Assembly: GCA_017510335.1 (NCBI GenBank)
Contig: JAFWNM010000021.1
Coordinates: forward strand, 1 to 33,352
DNA length: 33,352 nt
DNA from: Paracoccaceae bacterium
Lineage (GTDB): Bacteria; Pseudomonadota; Alphaproteobacteria; Rhodobacterales; Rhodobacteraceae
Reading direction: 5' to 3'
The notes under the pieces are model-generated. The model searched no databases. It was not told the DNA's origin and saw only the letters and a program-made list of their open reading frames with translations. The position numbers and the translations under genes are program-made. Below, in pieces: positions 15,493-23,748 of this stretch. Positions within the stretch are counted from its first letter, which is position 1, and each line of letters opens with the position of its first letter.

Positions 15493-15506
15493 CCCTGCAT
15501 GCAGGG
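15493..15506. promoter_or_regulatory. 14-bp perfect palindrome upstream of the TRAP operon
   Basis: CCCTGCATGCAGGG is a perfect palindrome centred about 115 bp upstream of the TRAP binding-protein ATG and about 150 bp after the RpiR gene stop. Its spacing and symmetry suggest an operator; the alternative is a small stem-loop ending the regulator transcript, but no T-run follows. Confidence 0.45.
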
Positions 15507-15650
15507 GCTGATGTCCAGTTTGCGCGCAACGCGCGTAATTTTTCGCCAGTTTTGAGTCGGCATAGCCATTGGCGTTGCGCGACTCGGGCAGGGAAGGGCC
15601 AGTTGCCTTGGACGGGGCAAACCTTGGCAGCAGCCGTCCACAGACCCGTT

Positions 15651-16496
15651 CTAGACCTCGTCGAGATCACCATGGATGGCTTCGATCGCGCGCATCCTGT
15701 GCCGGCCTGCAACGCCGGAATGTTCGATCACGCGCGTTGCAATGATATGGCACAGTGTCAGCACCGCCACATGATTGAACAGCGGCCCGGGCGAGGCCGT
15801 CTCGCAGGCAAACCGCCATGTGAAGGGCAGTTCCGGCAGGGCGTTCGTATCGTGGACATAGGCAACACTTGCGCCGCTTTTCACAACCTGCCCCATCACT
15901 TGCGGCAGACTGCTAAGCGACCGGCGCAACCCGAAGGCGATGACACAATCCTTGCTGGAAATTGCGGAAATTGCTTCGCCCAGCGTTTCATTATTGGACG
16001 GAATGATGGTGATTTGCGGGATGACCTGAAACATCTGCAAACCCAGATACTGGGCAAAGTTCGCACTGCGCCGCGTGCCCAACAACCACACCCGCCGCGA
16101 TGCAATGATCTGACGCGCCAGTGCATCGATTTCGGCTTCTGCAATCATATGGAATGTTTGTTCGATATCGGAATGCGCCTGCAACACATGGGCGGCGATG
16201 AAGTCCTTTTTGCCGGGGGTTCCGGGGGCCACACGAAACAGGGACGCGCCCGCTTGCTTGTTGTCGCGGACATGCTGGCGGGCTTCTTCGAAATTGGTGT
16301 AGCCCACCTTGCGCACGAAACGTGTCACCGTGGCGTTGGAAACATTCGCCAGCCGCGCAAGTTCTGTCGCGGAATAGCTGGCCAGTTCGCCCGGAAAATT
16401 CAGCACCAGTTCGGCCAGCCGCTTTTCACTGGGATGCAGGGTCGGCAAGGCGTCGCGCACGCGTGTGGTAAACAACGCAGTGTGTTTCTTTTGCAT
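15651..16496 (-). CDS. MurR/RpiR-family transcriptional regulator
   Basis: A 281-residue regulator with the RpiR N-terminal HTH (LHPSEKRLAELVLNFPGELASYSATELARLANVSNATVTRFVRKVGYTNFEEAR) and a C-terminal SIS-like effector domain (VWLLGTRRSANFAQYLGLQM...DCVIAFGLRRSLSSL). SIS domains in this family usually sense phosphosugars or related acids. I use the ATG at 16496 (MQKKHTALF); a TTG at 16535 would add 13 non-conserved residues. It is encoded just upstream of the TRAP operon on the same strand and probably controls it. The 233 bp upstream (16497-16729) show no gene and no clear promoter. Confidence 0.9.
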   Translation of the reverse strand: MQKKHTALFTTRVRDALPTLHPSEKRLAELVLNFPGELASYSATELARLANVSNATVTRFVRKVGYTNFEEARQHVRDNKQAGASLFRVAPGTPGKKDFIAAHVLQAHSDIEQTFHMIAEAEIDALARQIIASRRVWLLGTRRSANFAQYLGLQMFQVIPQITIIPSNNETLGEAISAISSKDCVIAFGLRRSLSSLPQVMGQVVKSGASVAYVHDTNALPELPFTWRFACETASPGPLFNHVAVLTLCHIIATRVIEHSGVAGRHRMRAIEAIHGDLDEV

Positions 16497-16689
16497 AAGA
16501 CTGGCCCGCTTTTCGGCAATTAAGGCAAAGCGCAACTGGTGCGTTCCCCGCCGACATTAAGCCTATGATCTGGATAAATCGAACCATTTTTCAGGTGTTC
16601 GGGGCGCAAGCGGGGCTGTCGGCGGATTGCGCGCCATGCTGGGCCACACCTGTTTTCGGGCGCGGGCCGGTTTATTCGCCTGAAGATGG

Positions 16690-16721
16690 TGCGCGCGCCT
16701 GGCCCATGGCCTGCGCGCGCA
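16690..16721 (-). repeat. GC-rich stem-loop after the first gap gene
   Basis: TGCGCGCGC (16690-16698) and GCGCGCGCA (16713-16721) are perfect 9-nt arms, with an inner GGCC/GGCC pairing around CAT. The structure starts 8 nt after the stop of the GAPDH gene on its transcript. It has no T-run, so it is either a 3'-end-protecting hairpin or a weak terminator. Confidence 0.45.
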
Positions 16722-16729
16722 AGGGGTAT

Positions 16730-17731
16730 TCAGCCCGCGCGGGCCATGGCCGCCGCTGTGTCCAGCATGCGGTTTGAAAAGCCCCATTCATTGTCATACC
16801 AGCTAAGAACACGCACCATGCGCCCTTCCAGAACCTTGGTCTGGTCCAGATGGAAAATGCTGGACCGCGGATCATGGTTGAAATCCATGCTGACATTGGG
16901 CTGGTCGGTCACGCCCAGAATGCCCTTCAGCGGGCCATCAGCGGCAGCGGCAACCATTGCGGCGTTGATTTCCTCGGCGGTGACATCGCGCATCGCCTCG
17001 AATGTCAGGTCCACGACCGACACATTGGGTGTTGGCACGCGAATGGCAACGCCGTCCAGCTTGCCGTTCAGTTCGGGCAGCACCAGACCCACAGCGCGCG
17101 CCGCGCCCGTCGATGTGGGGATCATGCTCATGGCGGCGGCGCGGGCGCGATACATGTCCTTGTGCATGGTGTCCAGCGTGGGCTGGTCGCCCGTATAGCT
17201 GTGGATGGTGGTCATGAAGCCACGCGAAATACCCACAGTGTCATGCAACACCTTGGCCACCGGGCTAAGGCAATTGGTGGTGCAGGACCCGTTGGACACA
17301 ATGCGGTCCGCAGCGGTCAACTGGTCATGGTTCACGCCAAACACAATGGTCTTGTCCGCGCCGCCAGAGGGGGCCGATACCAGAACCTTGCCCGCGCGCC
17401 CCAGATGCACCTTGGCCTTCTCGGCGTCGGTGAAAATACCAGTGCATTCCAGCACGATGTCGATGTCATCCCAAGGCAGGTTAGCGGGATCGCGTTCTGC
17501 GGTCACCTTGATGGGGCCGCGCCCGACATCAATGCTGTCACCGTCAACAGTCACGGTTGTCGGGAACCGCCCATGCACGGAATCAAAGCGCAGCAAATGC
17601 GCGCTGTTTTCAACCGGGCCAAGGTCGTTGATGGCAACGATTTCCAGATCATCGCGGTTCTGTTCGACCAGGGCGCGCAGCACCAGCCGCCCGATACGGC
17701 CAAACCCGTTAATGGCAAGACGTGTGGTCAT
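16730..17731 (-). CDS. gap: Glyceraldehyde-3-phosphate dehydrogenase, NAD-type coenzyme site
   Basis: A 333-residue type I GAPDH that interconverts glyceraldehyde-3-phosphate and 1,3-bisphosphoglycerate. The Rossmann motif INGFGRIGR (7-15) is present. Asp36 in AINDL is the usual NAD-selecting acidic residue. The active-site SNGSCTTNC has its cysteine near residue 150, with the catalytic His in the HSYTGDQ segment, and the C-terminus has [13 protein letters not shown] start at MTTRLA (17731), with GGGGAA upstream; MGNSLM five codons earlier is possible. A paralogue lies 676 bp upstream on the same strand, with a rhodanese gene between. A candidate operator overlaps its promoter region at 17772-17785. 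Confidence 0.95.
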   Translation of the reverse strand: MTTRLAINGFGRIGRLVLRALVEQNRDDLEIVAINDLGPVENSAHLLRFDSVHGRFPTTVTVDGDSIDVGRGPIKVTAERDPANLPWDDIDIVLECTGIFTDAEKAKVHLGRAGKVLVSAPSGGADKTIVFGVNHDQLTAADRIVSNGSCTTNCLSPVAKVLHDTVGISRGFMTTIHSYTGDQPTLDTMHKDMYRARAAAMSMIPTSTGAARAVGLVLPELNGKLDGVAIRVPTPNVSVVDLTFEAMRDVTAEEINAAMVAAAADGPLKGILGVTDQPNVSMDFNHDPRSSIFHLDQTKVLEGRMVRVLSWYDNEWGFSNRMLDTAAAMARAG

Positions 17732-17771
17732 CAGGCTATTCCCCATGTTTGAAGCGTGGTTTCAAATTCTG

Positions 17772-17785
17772 TGATTGCGCTAACA
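17772..17785. promoter_or_regulatory. Candidate LacI/CceR-type operator upstream of first gap gene
   Basis: TGATTGCGCTAACA matches 12 of 14 positions of the CG-centred palindrome TGTTAGCGCTAACA. CG-centred palindromes of this kind are typical of LacI-family regulators, including the alphaproteobacterial carbon-metabolism regulator CceR (motif recalled from memory). It lies about 40 bp before the ATG of the GAPDH gene. Its 12-nt core GATTGCGCTAAC recurs, inverted, upstream of the second gap gene. Confidence 0.5.
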
Positions 17786-17863
17786 TGATCGGGACAGGAA
17801 AATCAAGCGGCAAGCGGGAAAACATCCTGCCGCGCGGGGGGGCGGTGGCCCCTTGGGGCTGCG

Positions 17864-18277
17864 CTAACAGATGGTGCAGCCCTGTGCGCGGGTCGGGCGT
17901 TCAGGGGTATAGCCCGCGTCCATCAACCCGAACATTCCGCCCTGCACGTCGATAACCGGCACATCCAGCTGTTGGGCCAGAATGCGCGCCGCGCGGCTTG
18001 TGCGGCTGCCCGTCCGGCAGATCAGCGCAACAGGCTGGCCGGGTTGCAAATGCGGGCGCAATGCGGCCAGAAATGTATCTGGCGTGTCGAATGGCAGTAA
18101 CACTGCATTTGGCAAAACCCCGGTTTCGATCCATTCATGGGGCTGTCGAATATCGACCAGCAGCACTGGCGCTTCCTGCAATTGCTGCGCCGATGGTTGG
18201 GCGGTGAACACCTGACCGGCGATGGCGGGGGTGTTTAGAACTGACAGGGCAATCAGCAAAGGGGCAAGACAGCGCAT
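17864..18277 (-). CDS. Exported rhodanese-like sulfurtransferase
   Basis: A 137-residue single-domain rhodanese with a signal peptide (MRCLAPLLIALSVLNTPAIA). The active-site loop CRTGSR (87-92) with Cys87 is intact, preceded by VDIRQPHEWIETGVLPNAVLLPF. The expected location is the periplasm, where it could transfer sulfane sulfur to an acceptor. The C-terminus ends in CTIC, a CxxC pair at 134 and 137 that the basic rhodanese fold does not need and that could be redox-active or bind metal. The start is the ATG at 18277 with AAGG about 12 nt upstream; two TTG codons just before are rejected. It lies between two gap genes on the same strand, but a terminator separates it from the upstream one. 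Confidence 0.88.
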   Translation of the reverse strand: MRCLAPLLIALSVLNTPAIAGQVFTAQPSAQQLQEAPVLLVDIRQPHEWIETGVLPNAVLLPFDTPDTFLAALRPHLQPGQPVALICRTGSRTSRAARILAQQLDVPVIDVQGGMFGLMDAGYTPERPTRAQGCTIC

Positions 18278-18352
18278 TCTCAACAACCTTTATGATTTTG
18301 TGAATGTGTATCAGCAGGCCGTGCCGCGCGGAAGGGGACAGAGCGTCGCATG

Positions 18353-18378
18353 AAAAAGCCCGCCTTTCGGGGGCGGGC
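18353..18378 (-). terminator. Intrinsic terminator of the second gap gene
   Basis: On the minus strand a 7-bp GC stem (GCCCGCC / GGCGGGC) with a 7-nt loop is followed by TTTTT. It begins about 28 nt after the stop codon of the GAPDH gene ending at 18407. It separates that gene from the rhodanese gene. Confidence 0.85.
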
Positions 18379-18406
18379 CTTCGGGCTATGCCTTGCGCAG
18401 ATGTGT

Positions 18407-19411
18407 TCAGTGGATCAAGCGGCCCATCGCGGCGGCCACATCTGCCATGCGGCACGAAAAGCCCCATTCATTGTCATACCATGCCAGCACACGCACCATG
18501 CGCCCGCCCACAACCTTGGTCTGGTCGGGTGCAAAGATGGACGAATGCGGCGTGTGGTTGAAATCGATGGACACTTTGGGTTCGGGATCATAGGCCAGAA
18601 CTGCGCCCATAGGCCCGTTTGCGGCGTCGCGCATGATGGCGTTGACTTCTTCCACAGTGACATCGCGCCCCGCATAGAAGGTCAGATCCACCGCGCTGAC
18701 ATTGGGCGTGGGCACGCGCAGCGCTGTTCCGTCCAGTTTGCCCGCCAGTTCCGGCAGCACCTCGCCCAGGGCTTTGGCGGCGCCGGTTGATGTGGGGATC
18801 ATGGCCATGGCTGCGGCGCGCGCCCGATACAGGTCCTTGTGGCGGCGGTCCAGTGTGGGCTGGTCGCCGGTGTAGCTGTGCACGGTGGTCATGACGCCGG
18901 ATTCAATGCCGATGGCGTCATTGAGAACCTTGGCAAGCGGGGCAAGGCAATTGGTGGTGCACGACCCGTTGGACACAACCAGTTGGTCTGCGCGCAAACT
19001 GCGATGGTTCACCCCATAGACGATGGTGGCATCCGCATTTTTGGCAGGCGCCGAAACCAGCACACGCGACGCCCCGCGCCCCAGATGCACCGCCGCCTTG
19101 TCGCGGTCGTTGAATTTTCCGGTGCATTCCAGCACCACATCCACCCCGTCCCAGTCCAGTTCTTCGGGGTTATAGGTGGACATCACCTTGATTGGTCCGC
19201 GCCCCAGATCAATCGTGTTGCCATCAACCCGGATGGTCCCGGGAAACCGCCCATGCACGGAATCGTATTTCAGCAAATGCGCGTTGGTTTCAATCGGGCC
19301 GGTGGCGTTGATCTTGACCACTTCCACGTCATTGCGGGCGCTTTCGGCAATATGCGCCAGCGTGCAGCGCCCGATGCGCCCGAATCCGTTGATGCCAATG
19401 GTGATTGTCAT
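18407..19411 (-). CDS. gap: Glyceraldehyde-3-phosphate dehydrogenase, paralogue lacking the NAD-selecting Asp
   Basis: A 334-residue type I GAPDH, clearly paralogous to the product encoded at 16730-17731. INGFGRIGR (7-15), the catalytic [20 protein letters not shown] and [12 protein letters not shown] are conserved, so it should be active. At the position of Asp36 in the first paralogue it has Ala36 (KINATGPIE), which removes the acidic residue that favours NAD over NADP. That suggests a different coenzyme preference, perhaps a biosynthetic, NADP-linked role, but this is inference. The start at 19411 has a GGAGAG ribosome site. It is monocistronic, with its own terminator at 18353-18378. Confidence 0.95.
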   Translation of the reverse strand: MTITIGINGFGRIGRCTLAHIAESARNDVEVVKINATGPIETNAHLLKYDSVHGRFPGTIRVDGNTIDLGRGPIKVMSTYNPEELDWDGVDVVLECTGKFNDRDKAAVHLGRGASRVLVSAPAKNADATIVYGVNHRSLRADQLVVSNGSCTTNCLAPLAKVLNDAIGIESGVMTTVHSYTGDQPTLDRRHKDLYRARAAAMAMIPTSTGAAKALGEVLPELAGKLDGTALRVPTPNVSAVDLTFYAGRDVTVEEVNAIMRDAANGPMGAVLAYDPEPKVSIDFNHTPHSSIFAPDQTKVVGGRMVRVLAWYDNEWGFSCRMADVAAAMGRLIH

Positions 19412-19499
19412 GTCCCACTCTCCGCGCTGTGCTGCTTAAGGGTGGGTATAGACAGCACATCAGGGCGAAAAAAGGGTCAAAACCTGTTTCGTGCGAACA

Positions 19500-19532
19500 C
19501 GTTAGCGCAATCTTGGGGTGATAGGGCTAACG
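19500..19532. promoter_or_regulatory. Operator-like inverted repeat upstream of second gap gene
   Basis: CGTTAGC (19500-19506) and GCTAACG (19526-19532) form a perfect 7-nt inverted repeat with 19 nt between. The left part, GTTAGCGCAATC (19501-19512), is the exact reverse complement of the 12-mer GATTGCGCTAAC found before the first gap gene. The site lies about 90 bp upstream of the ATG. This supports common control of the two gap genes by one regulator; the regulator is not encoded here. Confidence 0.5.
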
Positions 19533-19636
19533 CTGCCGCGCAATTAGGCGATGTGCGTGCGGCCCCGCCCCTTGCGCCGCGCCCCCTGCCGTTGCAAGAA
19601 GTAGGGCGGGTGCCGCCCGTGCAGTGATACCCGCCC

Positions 19637-20182
19637 ATGCAGGAGCAGACCGCTTTGGCCCTTCTTGATAACATCCTAAGCCTGATCGATATGCGGTCCT
19701 TTTCCTCGGTCTGGTTCTGGATTGTGGTTGCGTTGTTCTGGTCTGCGGTAACGCATAATGTGCTTGGGGTGTCCTATGACATGATCGTTCAGGCGCGCCG
19801 CAATGGCGGGCACACAATGGCCGATGTGCAGACACTGGTTGAAATCCATGTCCGGCGCATGTTGACGATGGTGCGCAATATCGGTCACTGGATCATGGCC
19901 TTTGTGACGGCGGTAATGTCGCTTATCTTTGTTCTGGCGTTTGTTTACGGGCTGGAATTTGCGCAGGCGTTATTTCTGTTGCTGCTGCCGTTGACAATAA
20001 CCCGCCTGATGGTGTTGCGGCTGGCCTTCCGGATTGAACGCGAAAGGCTGGATGAAGACAGGCTGCTGCGCGCGCTGTTGCGCCACAGGCTGTGGGTGCA
20101 GCTGCTGGGGGTTGTGATCATTTTCCTGACAGCAATCTGGGGCATGTTGCGGGTCATGACGGCCTCTGTCCTGTCGATCTAG
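19637..20182 (+). CDS. Conserved inner-membrane protein of unknown function
   Basis: A 181-residue protein with about four hydrophobic segments (roughly 25-45, 83-105, 106-122 and 152-172) and a charged stretch, FRIERERLDEDRLLRALLRHR, before the last helix. The N-terminal motif LIDMRSFSSVWFWI is conserved in a Rhodobacterales family that is, as I recall, often labelled 'component of SufBCD complex'. I see no basis for that label here, since no suf genes are nearby. It is followed after 58 bp by mfd on the same strand. The start at 19637 has only a weak ribosome site, and MRSFSS eighteen codons later is the alternative. Confidence 0.72.
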   Translation: MQEQTALALLDNILSLIDMRSFSSVWFWIVVALFWSAVTHNVLGVSYDMIVQARRNGGHTMADVQTLVEIHVRRMLTMVRNIGHWIMAFVTAVMSLIFVLAFVYGLEFAQALFLLLLPLTITRLMVLRLAFRIERERLDEDRLLRALLRHRLWVQLLGVVIIFLTAIWGMLRVMTASVLSI

Positions 20183-20240
20183 GGGCAATGGACGGATTTC
20201 AGGCATTGACACCGGATCAGCGCGGGGTAGGTCAGGCGCG

Positions 20241-23200
20241 ATGACACACACCTTTTCGCAGATCACACTGGGCGGAGCGCCCGAAGGTTTTGACGCCGCC
20301 TTGCTGGCGCGCGAGCTGGAAAAATCCGGCGCGCCCCTGCTGCATGTCGCCCGCGACGACAAACGCGCCGAGGCGATGGCCCGCGCGCTGGCCTTCTTCG
20401 CGCCCGAACTGACGGTTCTGCGTTTTCCGGCTTGGGATTGTCTGCCCTATGACCGGGTGTCCCCCAATGCTGATGTGTCCAGCGCGCGCATGGCCACGCT
20501 TGCTGCGCTTGCCCATGGGGTGCCGGGGCCGTTTGTTCTGTTGACAACACTATCAGCGGCCATGCAGGCCGTGCCTGCCCGCGACGTGGTGGCGGGGGCG
20601 TCCTTCGTGGCGCAGGTCGGGCGGCGCATTGACGAAGGGGCCTTGCGCGGCTGGCTGGTGCGTATGGGGTTCACACAGGCCCCAACAGTGACCGAACCGG
20701 GCGACTATGCCATTCGCGGCGGAATTATCGATATTTATCCCCCCGGCGAGCTTGGCCCTGTGCGGCTGGACATGTTCGGTGACGTGCTGGAAGCCGCGCG
20801 CCGGTTTGACCCGGCCACCCAGCGCAGTCTGGAAAAGCTGGATGTGGTGGAATTTGCCCCCGTATCCGAGATTATTCTGGATGAGGCCGCGATCACGCGG
20901 TTCCGGCAGAATTACCGCATCGAATTCGGTGCCGCCGGCAGTGATGACCCGCTTTATGAAGCGGTCAGCGCGGGGCGCAAGCATCAGGGCATGGAGCATT
21001 GGTTGCCCTTCTTTCATGCGCGCATGGAAACGCTGTTCGACTACCTGCCAGATGCCAGTGTCATGCTTGATGACCAGATCACGCCCGCGCGCATATCGCG
21101 CTGGGACGGGATTGCGGACCAGTATGATGCCCGCCGCGAAGCGATGGCCGACCGCAAGCGGCTGGACACCATCTATAAGCCTTGTCCCCCTGAACAGTTA
21201 TATCTGGATGAAGCTGCATGGGAGCGCGCGCTGTCATCGCGCCGCGTTCTTCAGGTGCAGCCCCTGAAAACCGCACCGGGGCCGGGGGTTGTGGATGCAG
21301 GCGGGCGGATGGGCCGCAGCTTTGCCCCCGAACGGCAGGCGGAAACGAATGTCTTTGACGCGCTGGCCGCGCATATCAATGACCGGCGCAAGCTGGGCGA
21401 TGTGGTGATTGCCAGCCATTCGGACGGCGCGCGCGAACGGCTGGCGGGCCTGCTGGAAGACCACGGGGCAGGGGCAGCGCAGCACATCGCCACCGCGCGC
21501 GAGATTGGCCCGGCGTCCAAGGGGCGGCTGTTTCTGACAGTCTGGCCGCTGGATCAGGGCTTTGAAGCGCCCAACCTGACTGTAATTTCCGAACAGGACG
21601 TGTTGGGCGAACGGCTGGTCGGACGCGCCAAAGGGCGCAAACGCGCCGAGAATTTCCTGACCGAAGCGCAAAGCCTGTCGCCCGGTGATCTGGTTGTGCA
21701 TGTCGACCACGGTGTGGGGCGGTATACGGGGCTGGAAACCATCACGGCTATGGGCGCGCCGCATGAATGCATTGCGCTGGAATATGCGGGCGGCGACCGT
21801 CTGTTCCTGCCTGTGGAAAATATCGAACTGCTGTCGCGCTATGGCCATGAAGAAGGGCTGCTGGACCGGCTGGGCGGGGGCGCATGGCAGGCCAAGAAAG
21901 CGCGGCTGAAACAGCGTATCCGCGAAATCGCAGACAAGCTGATCCGCATCGCGGCCGAACGCCAGTTGCGCAGCGCCCCCCAATTCAGCCCGCCCGAAGG
22001 GATGTGGGACGAATTTCTGGCCCGCTTTCCCTATGCCGAAACCGATGACCAGTTGCGCGCGGTTGAAGATGTGCTGGACGATTTCGACAGTGGCCGCCCG
22101 ATGGACCGGCTGGTGGTGGGCGATGTGGGGTTCGGCAAGACCGAAGTGGCCATGCGCGCGGCCTTCATCGCGGCCATGTCGGGGGTGCAGGTGGCCGTCA
22201 TCGCACCGACCACGCTATTGGCGCGCCAGCATTTCAAGACATTTTCGGAACGCTTCCGTGGTCTGCCGGTCGTGGTCAGGCCGCTGTCGCGTTTCGTGTC
22301 CGCCAAGGATGCCAACGCCACCCGCGAAGGGTTGGCCAAGGGCACAGTCGATATTTGTATCGGCACCCATGCGCTGCTGGCCAAGGGGGTGAAATTCGCC
22401 AATCTGGGGTTGCTGGTCATCGATGAAGAACAGCATTTCGGCGTAGGCCATAAGGAACGGCTGAAGGAATTGCGCAGTGACATCCATGTGCTGACACTGA
22501 CGGCAACGCCCATCCCGCGCACGCTGCAACTGTCGCTGACAGGGGTGCGCGATCTGTCCATCATCCAGACCCCGCCTGTGGACCGGCTGGCCATCCGCAC
22601 TTATGTCAGTGAATTCGATACCGTTACCCTGCGCGAGGCGTTGTTGCGCGAACATTATCGCGGGGGGCAGTCGTTTTTCGTGGTGCCGCGTATTTCCGAC
22701 CTGCCGGAAGTTGAAGATTTCCTGCGCAATCATGTCCCTGAAATCAGCTATGTGACAGCGAATGGCCAAATGGCCGCCGGCGATCTGGATGAACGGATGA
22801 ACGCGTTTTATGATGGCAAATATGACGTGCTGGTCGCGACCAGTATCGTTGAATCGGGCCTTGATATTCCGCGCGCCAATACGATGATCGTGCATCGCGC
22901 TGATATGTTCGGGCTGTCGCAATTGTATCAGATACGTGGGCGTGTCGGGCGGGCAAAAACGCGCGCCTATTGTTTCCTGACCACGAAACCGCGCGCGCCG
23001 CTGACCCCGCAGGCCCAGAAACGCCTGCGCTTGCTGGCCAGTCTGGACAGTCTTGGGGCGGGGTTCAACCTGGCCAGCCATGATATGGACCTGCGCGGCG
23101 CGGGCAATATTCTGGGCGAGGAACAATCCGGCCATATCAATGAGGTCGGCTATGAATTGTATCAACAGATGCTGGAAGACACGATTGCCAAGATCCGTTC

Positions 23201-23690
23201 GGGCGAGATTGCGGATCTCTCCGATCTGGACGGTCAATGGGCGCCGCAAATCAATCTGGGCGTGCCGGTGCTGATACCAGAGGACTATGTGCCCGATCTG
23301 GATGTGCGCCTTGGCCTGTATCGGCGGTTGTCGGGGCTGACCAACAAGGTTGATCTGGAAGGGTTCGCCGCCGAACTGATTGACCGTTTTGGAAAGCTGC
23401 CGCGTGAAGTGAACACGCTTCTGGTCGTCATGCGCATCAAGGCCGAATGCAAGCGCGCAGGCATCGCGAAGCTGGATGCAGGACCAAAAGGCGCGACAAT
23501 CCAGTTCCATAACGACAAATTCGCAAATCCTGCGGGGTTGGTGGAATTTGTGACCGACCAGCAAGGTCTGGCAAAGGTGCGCGACAACAAGATTGTCGTG
23601 CGCCGTGACTGGAGCACCGAGAAGGAACGCGTGCGCGGTGCCTTCGCGATTGCGCGTGATCTGGCGGTCAAGGCCGATGCCAAGGGCTAA
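20241..23690 (+). CDS. mfd: Transcription-repair coupling factor Mfd
   Basis: A 1149-residue translocase, the same length as E. coli Mfd (1148). It displaces RNA polymerase stalled at DNA lesions and recruits UvrA. The N-terminal UvrB-like region is followed by the polymerase-interacting CarD-like domain (LSPGDLVVHVDHGVGRYTGLE, from about 477). The RecG-type helicase motor has Walker A GDVGFGKTE (about 627-635), the DEEQ box LLVIDEEQHFGV (about 727) and motif III TATPIPRTLQ (about 753). The second RecA lobe has IVESGLDIPRANTMIV and RGRVGRAKTRAY. The C-terminal domain (about 1000-1149) is full length. No frameshift is seen. Start: ATG at 20241. Confidence 0.97.
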   Translation: MTHTFSQITLGGAPEGFDAALLARELEKSGAPLLHVARDDKRAEAMARALAFFAPELTVLRFPAWDCLPYDRVSPNADVSSARMATLAALAHGVPGPFVLLTTLSAAMQAVPARDVVAGASFVAQVGRRIDEGALRGWLVRMGFTQAPTVTEPGDYAIRGGIIDIYPPGELGPVRLDMFGDVLEAARRFDPATQRSLEKLDVVEFAPVSEIILDEAAITRFRQNYRIEFGAAGSDDPLYEAVSAGRKHQGMEHWLPFFHARMETLFDYLPDASVMLDDQITPARISRWDGIADQYDARREAMADRKRLDTIYKPCPPEQLYLDEAAWERALSSRRVLQVQPLKTAPGPGVVDAGGRMGRSFAPERQAETNVFDALAAHINDRRKLGDVVIASHSDGARERLAGLLEDHGAGAAQHIATAREIGPASKGRLFLTVWPLDQGFEAPNLTVISEQDVLGERLVGRAKGRKRAENFLTEAQSLSPGDLVVHVDHGVGRYTGLETITAMGAPHECIALEYAGGDRLFLPVENIELLSRYGHEEGLLDRLGGGAWQAKKARLKQRIREIADKLIRIAAERQLRSAPQFSPPEGMWDEFLARFPYAETDDQLRAVEDVLDDFDSGRPMDRLVVGDVGFGKTEVAMRAAFIAAMSGVQVAVIAPTTLLARQHFKTFSERFRGLPVVVRPLSRFVSAKDANATREGLAKGTVDICIGTHALLAKGVKFANLGLLVIDEEQHFGVGHKERLKELRSDIHVLTLTATPIPRTLQLSLTGVRDLSIIQTPPVDRLAIRTYVSEFDTVTLREALLREHYRGGQSFFVVPRISDLPEVEDFLRNHVPEISYVTANGQMAAGDLDERMNAFYDGKYDVLVATSIVESGLDIPRANTMIVHRADMFGLSQLYQIRGRVGRAKTRAYCFLTTKPRAPLTPQAQKRLRLLASLDSLGAGFNLASHDMDLRGAGNILGEEQSGHINEVGYELYQQMLEDTIAKIRSGEIADLSDLDGQWAPQINLGVPVLIPEDYVPDLDVRLGLYRRLSGLTNKVDLEGFAAELIDRFGKLPREVNTLLVVMRIKAECKRAGIAKLDAGPKGATIQFHNDKFANPAGLVEFVTDQQGLAKVRDNKIVVRRDWSTEKERVRGAFAIARDLAVKADAKG

Positions 23691-23748
23691 GGCTTGCCGA
23701 TCATCAGGTAATCTGGCAGATATTCAGCATATTTGATAAGGCTGAGTT

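Noticed and set aside
16497-16535. Longer RpiR start at a TTG codon
   Set aside because: It would add 13 residues not typical of the family, and the ATG at 16496 already gives a normal-length protein.
22215-23564. 449-codon open frame antisense to mfd
   Set aside because: Mfd is intact over 1149 residues; the antisense frame is a codon-bias shadow.
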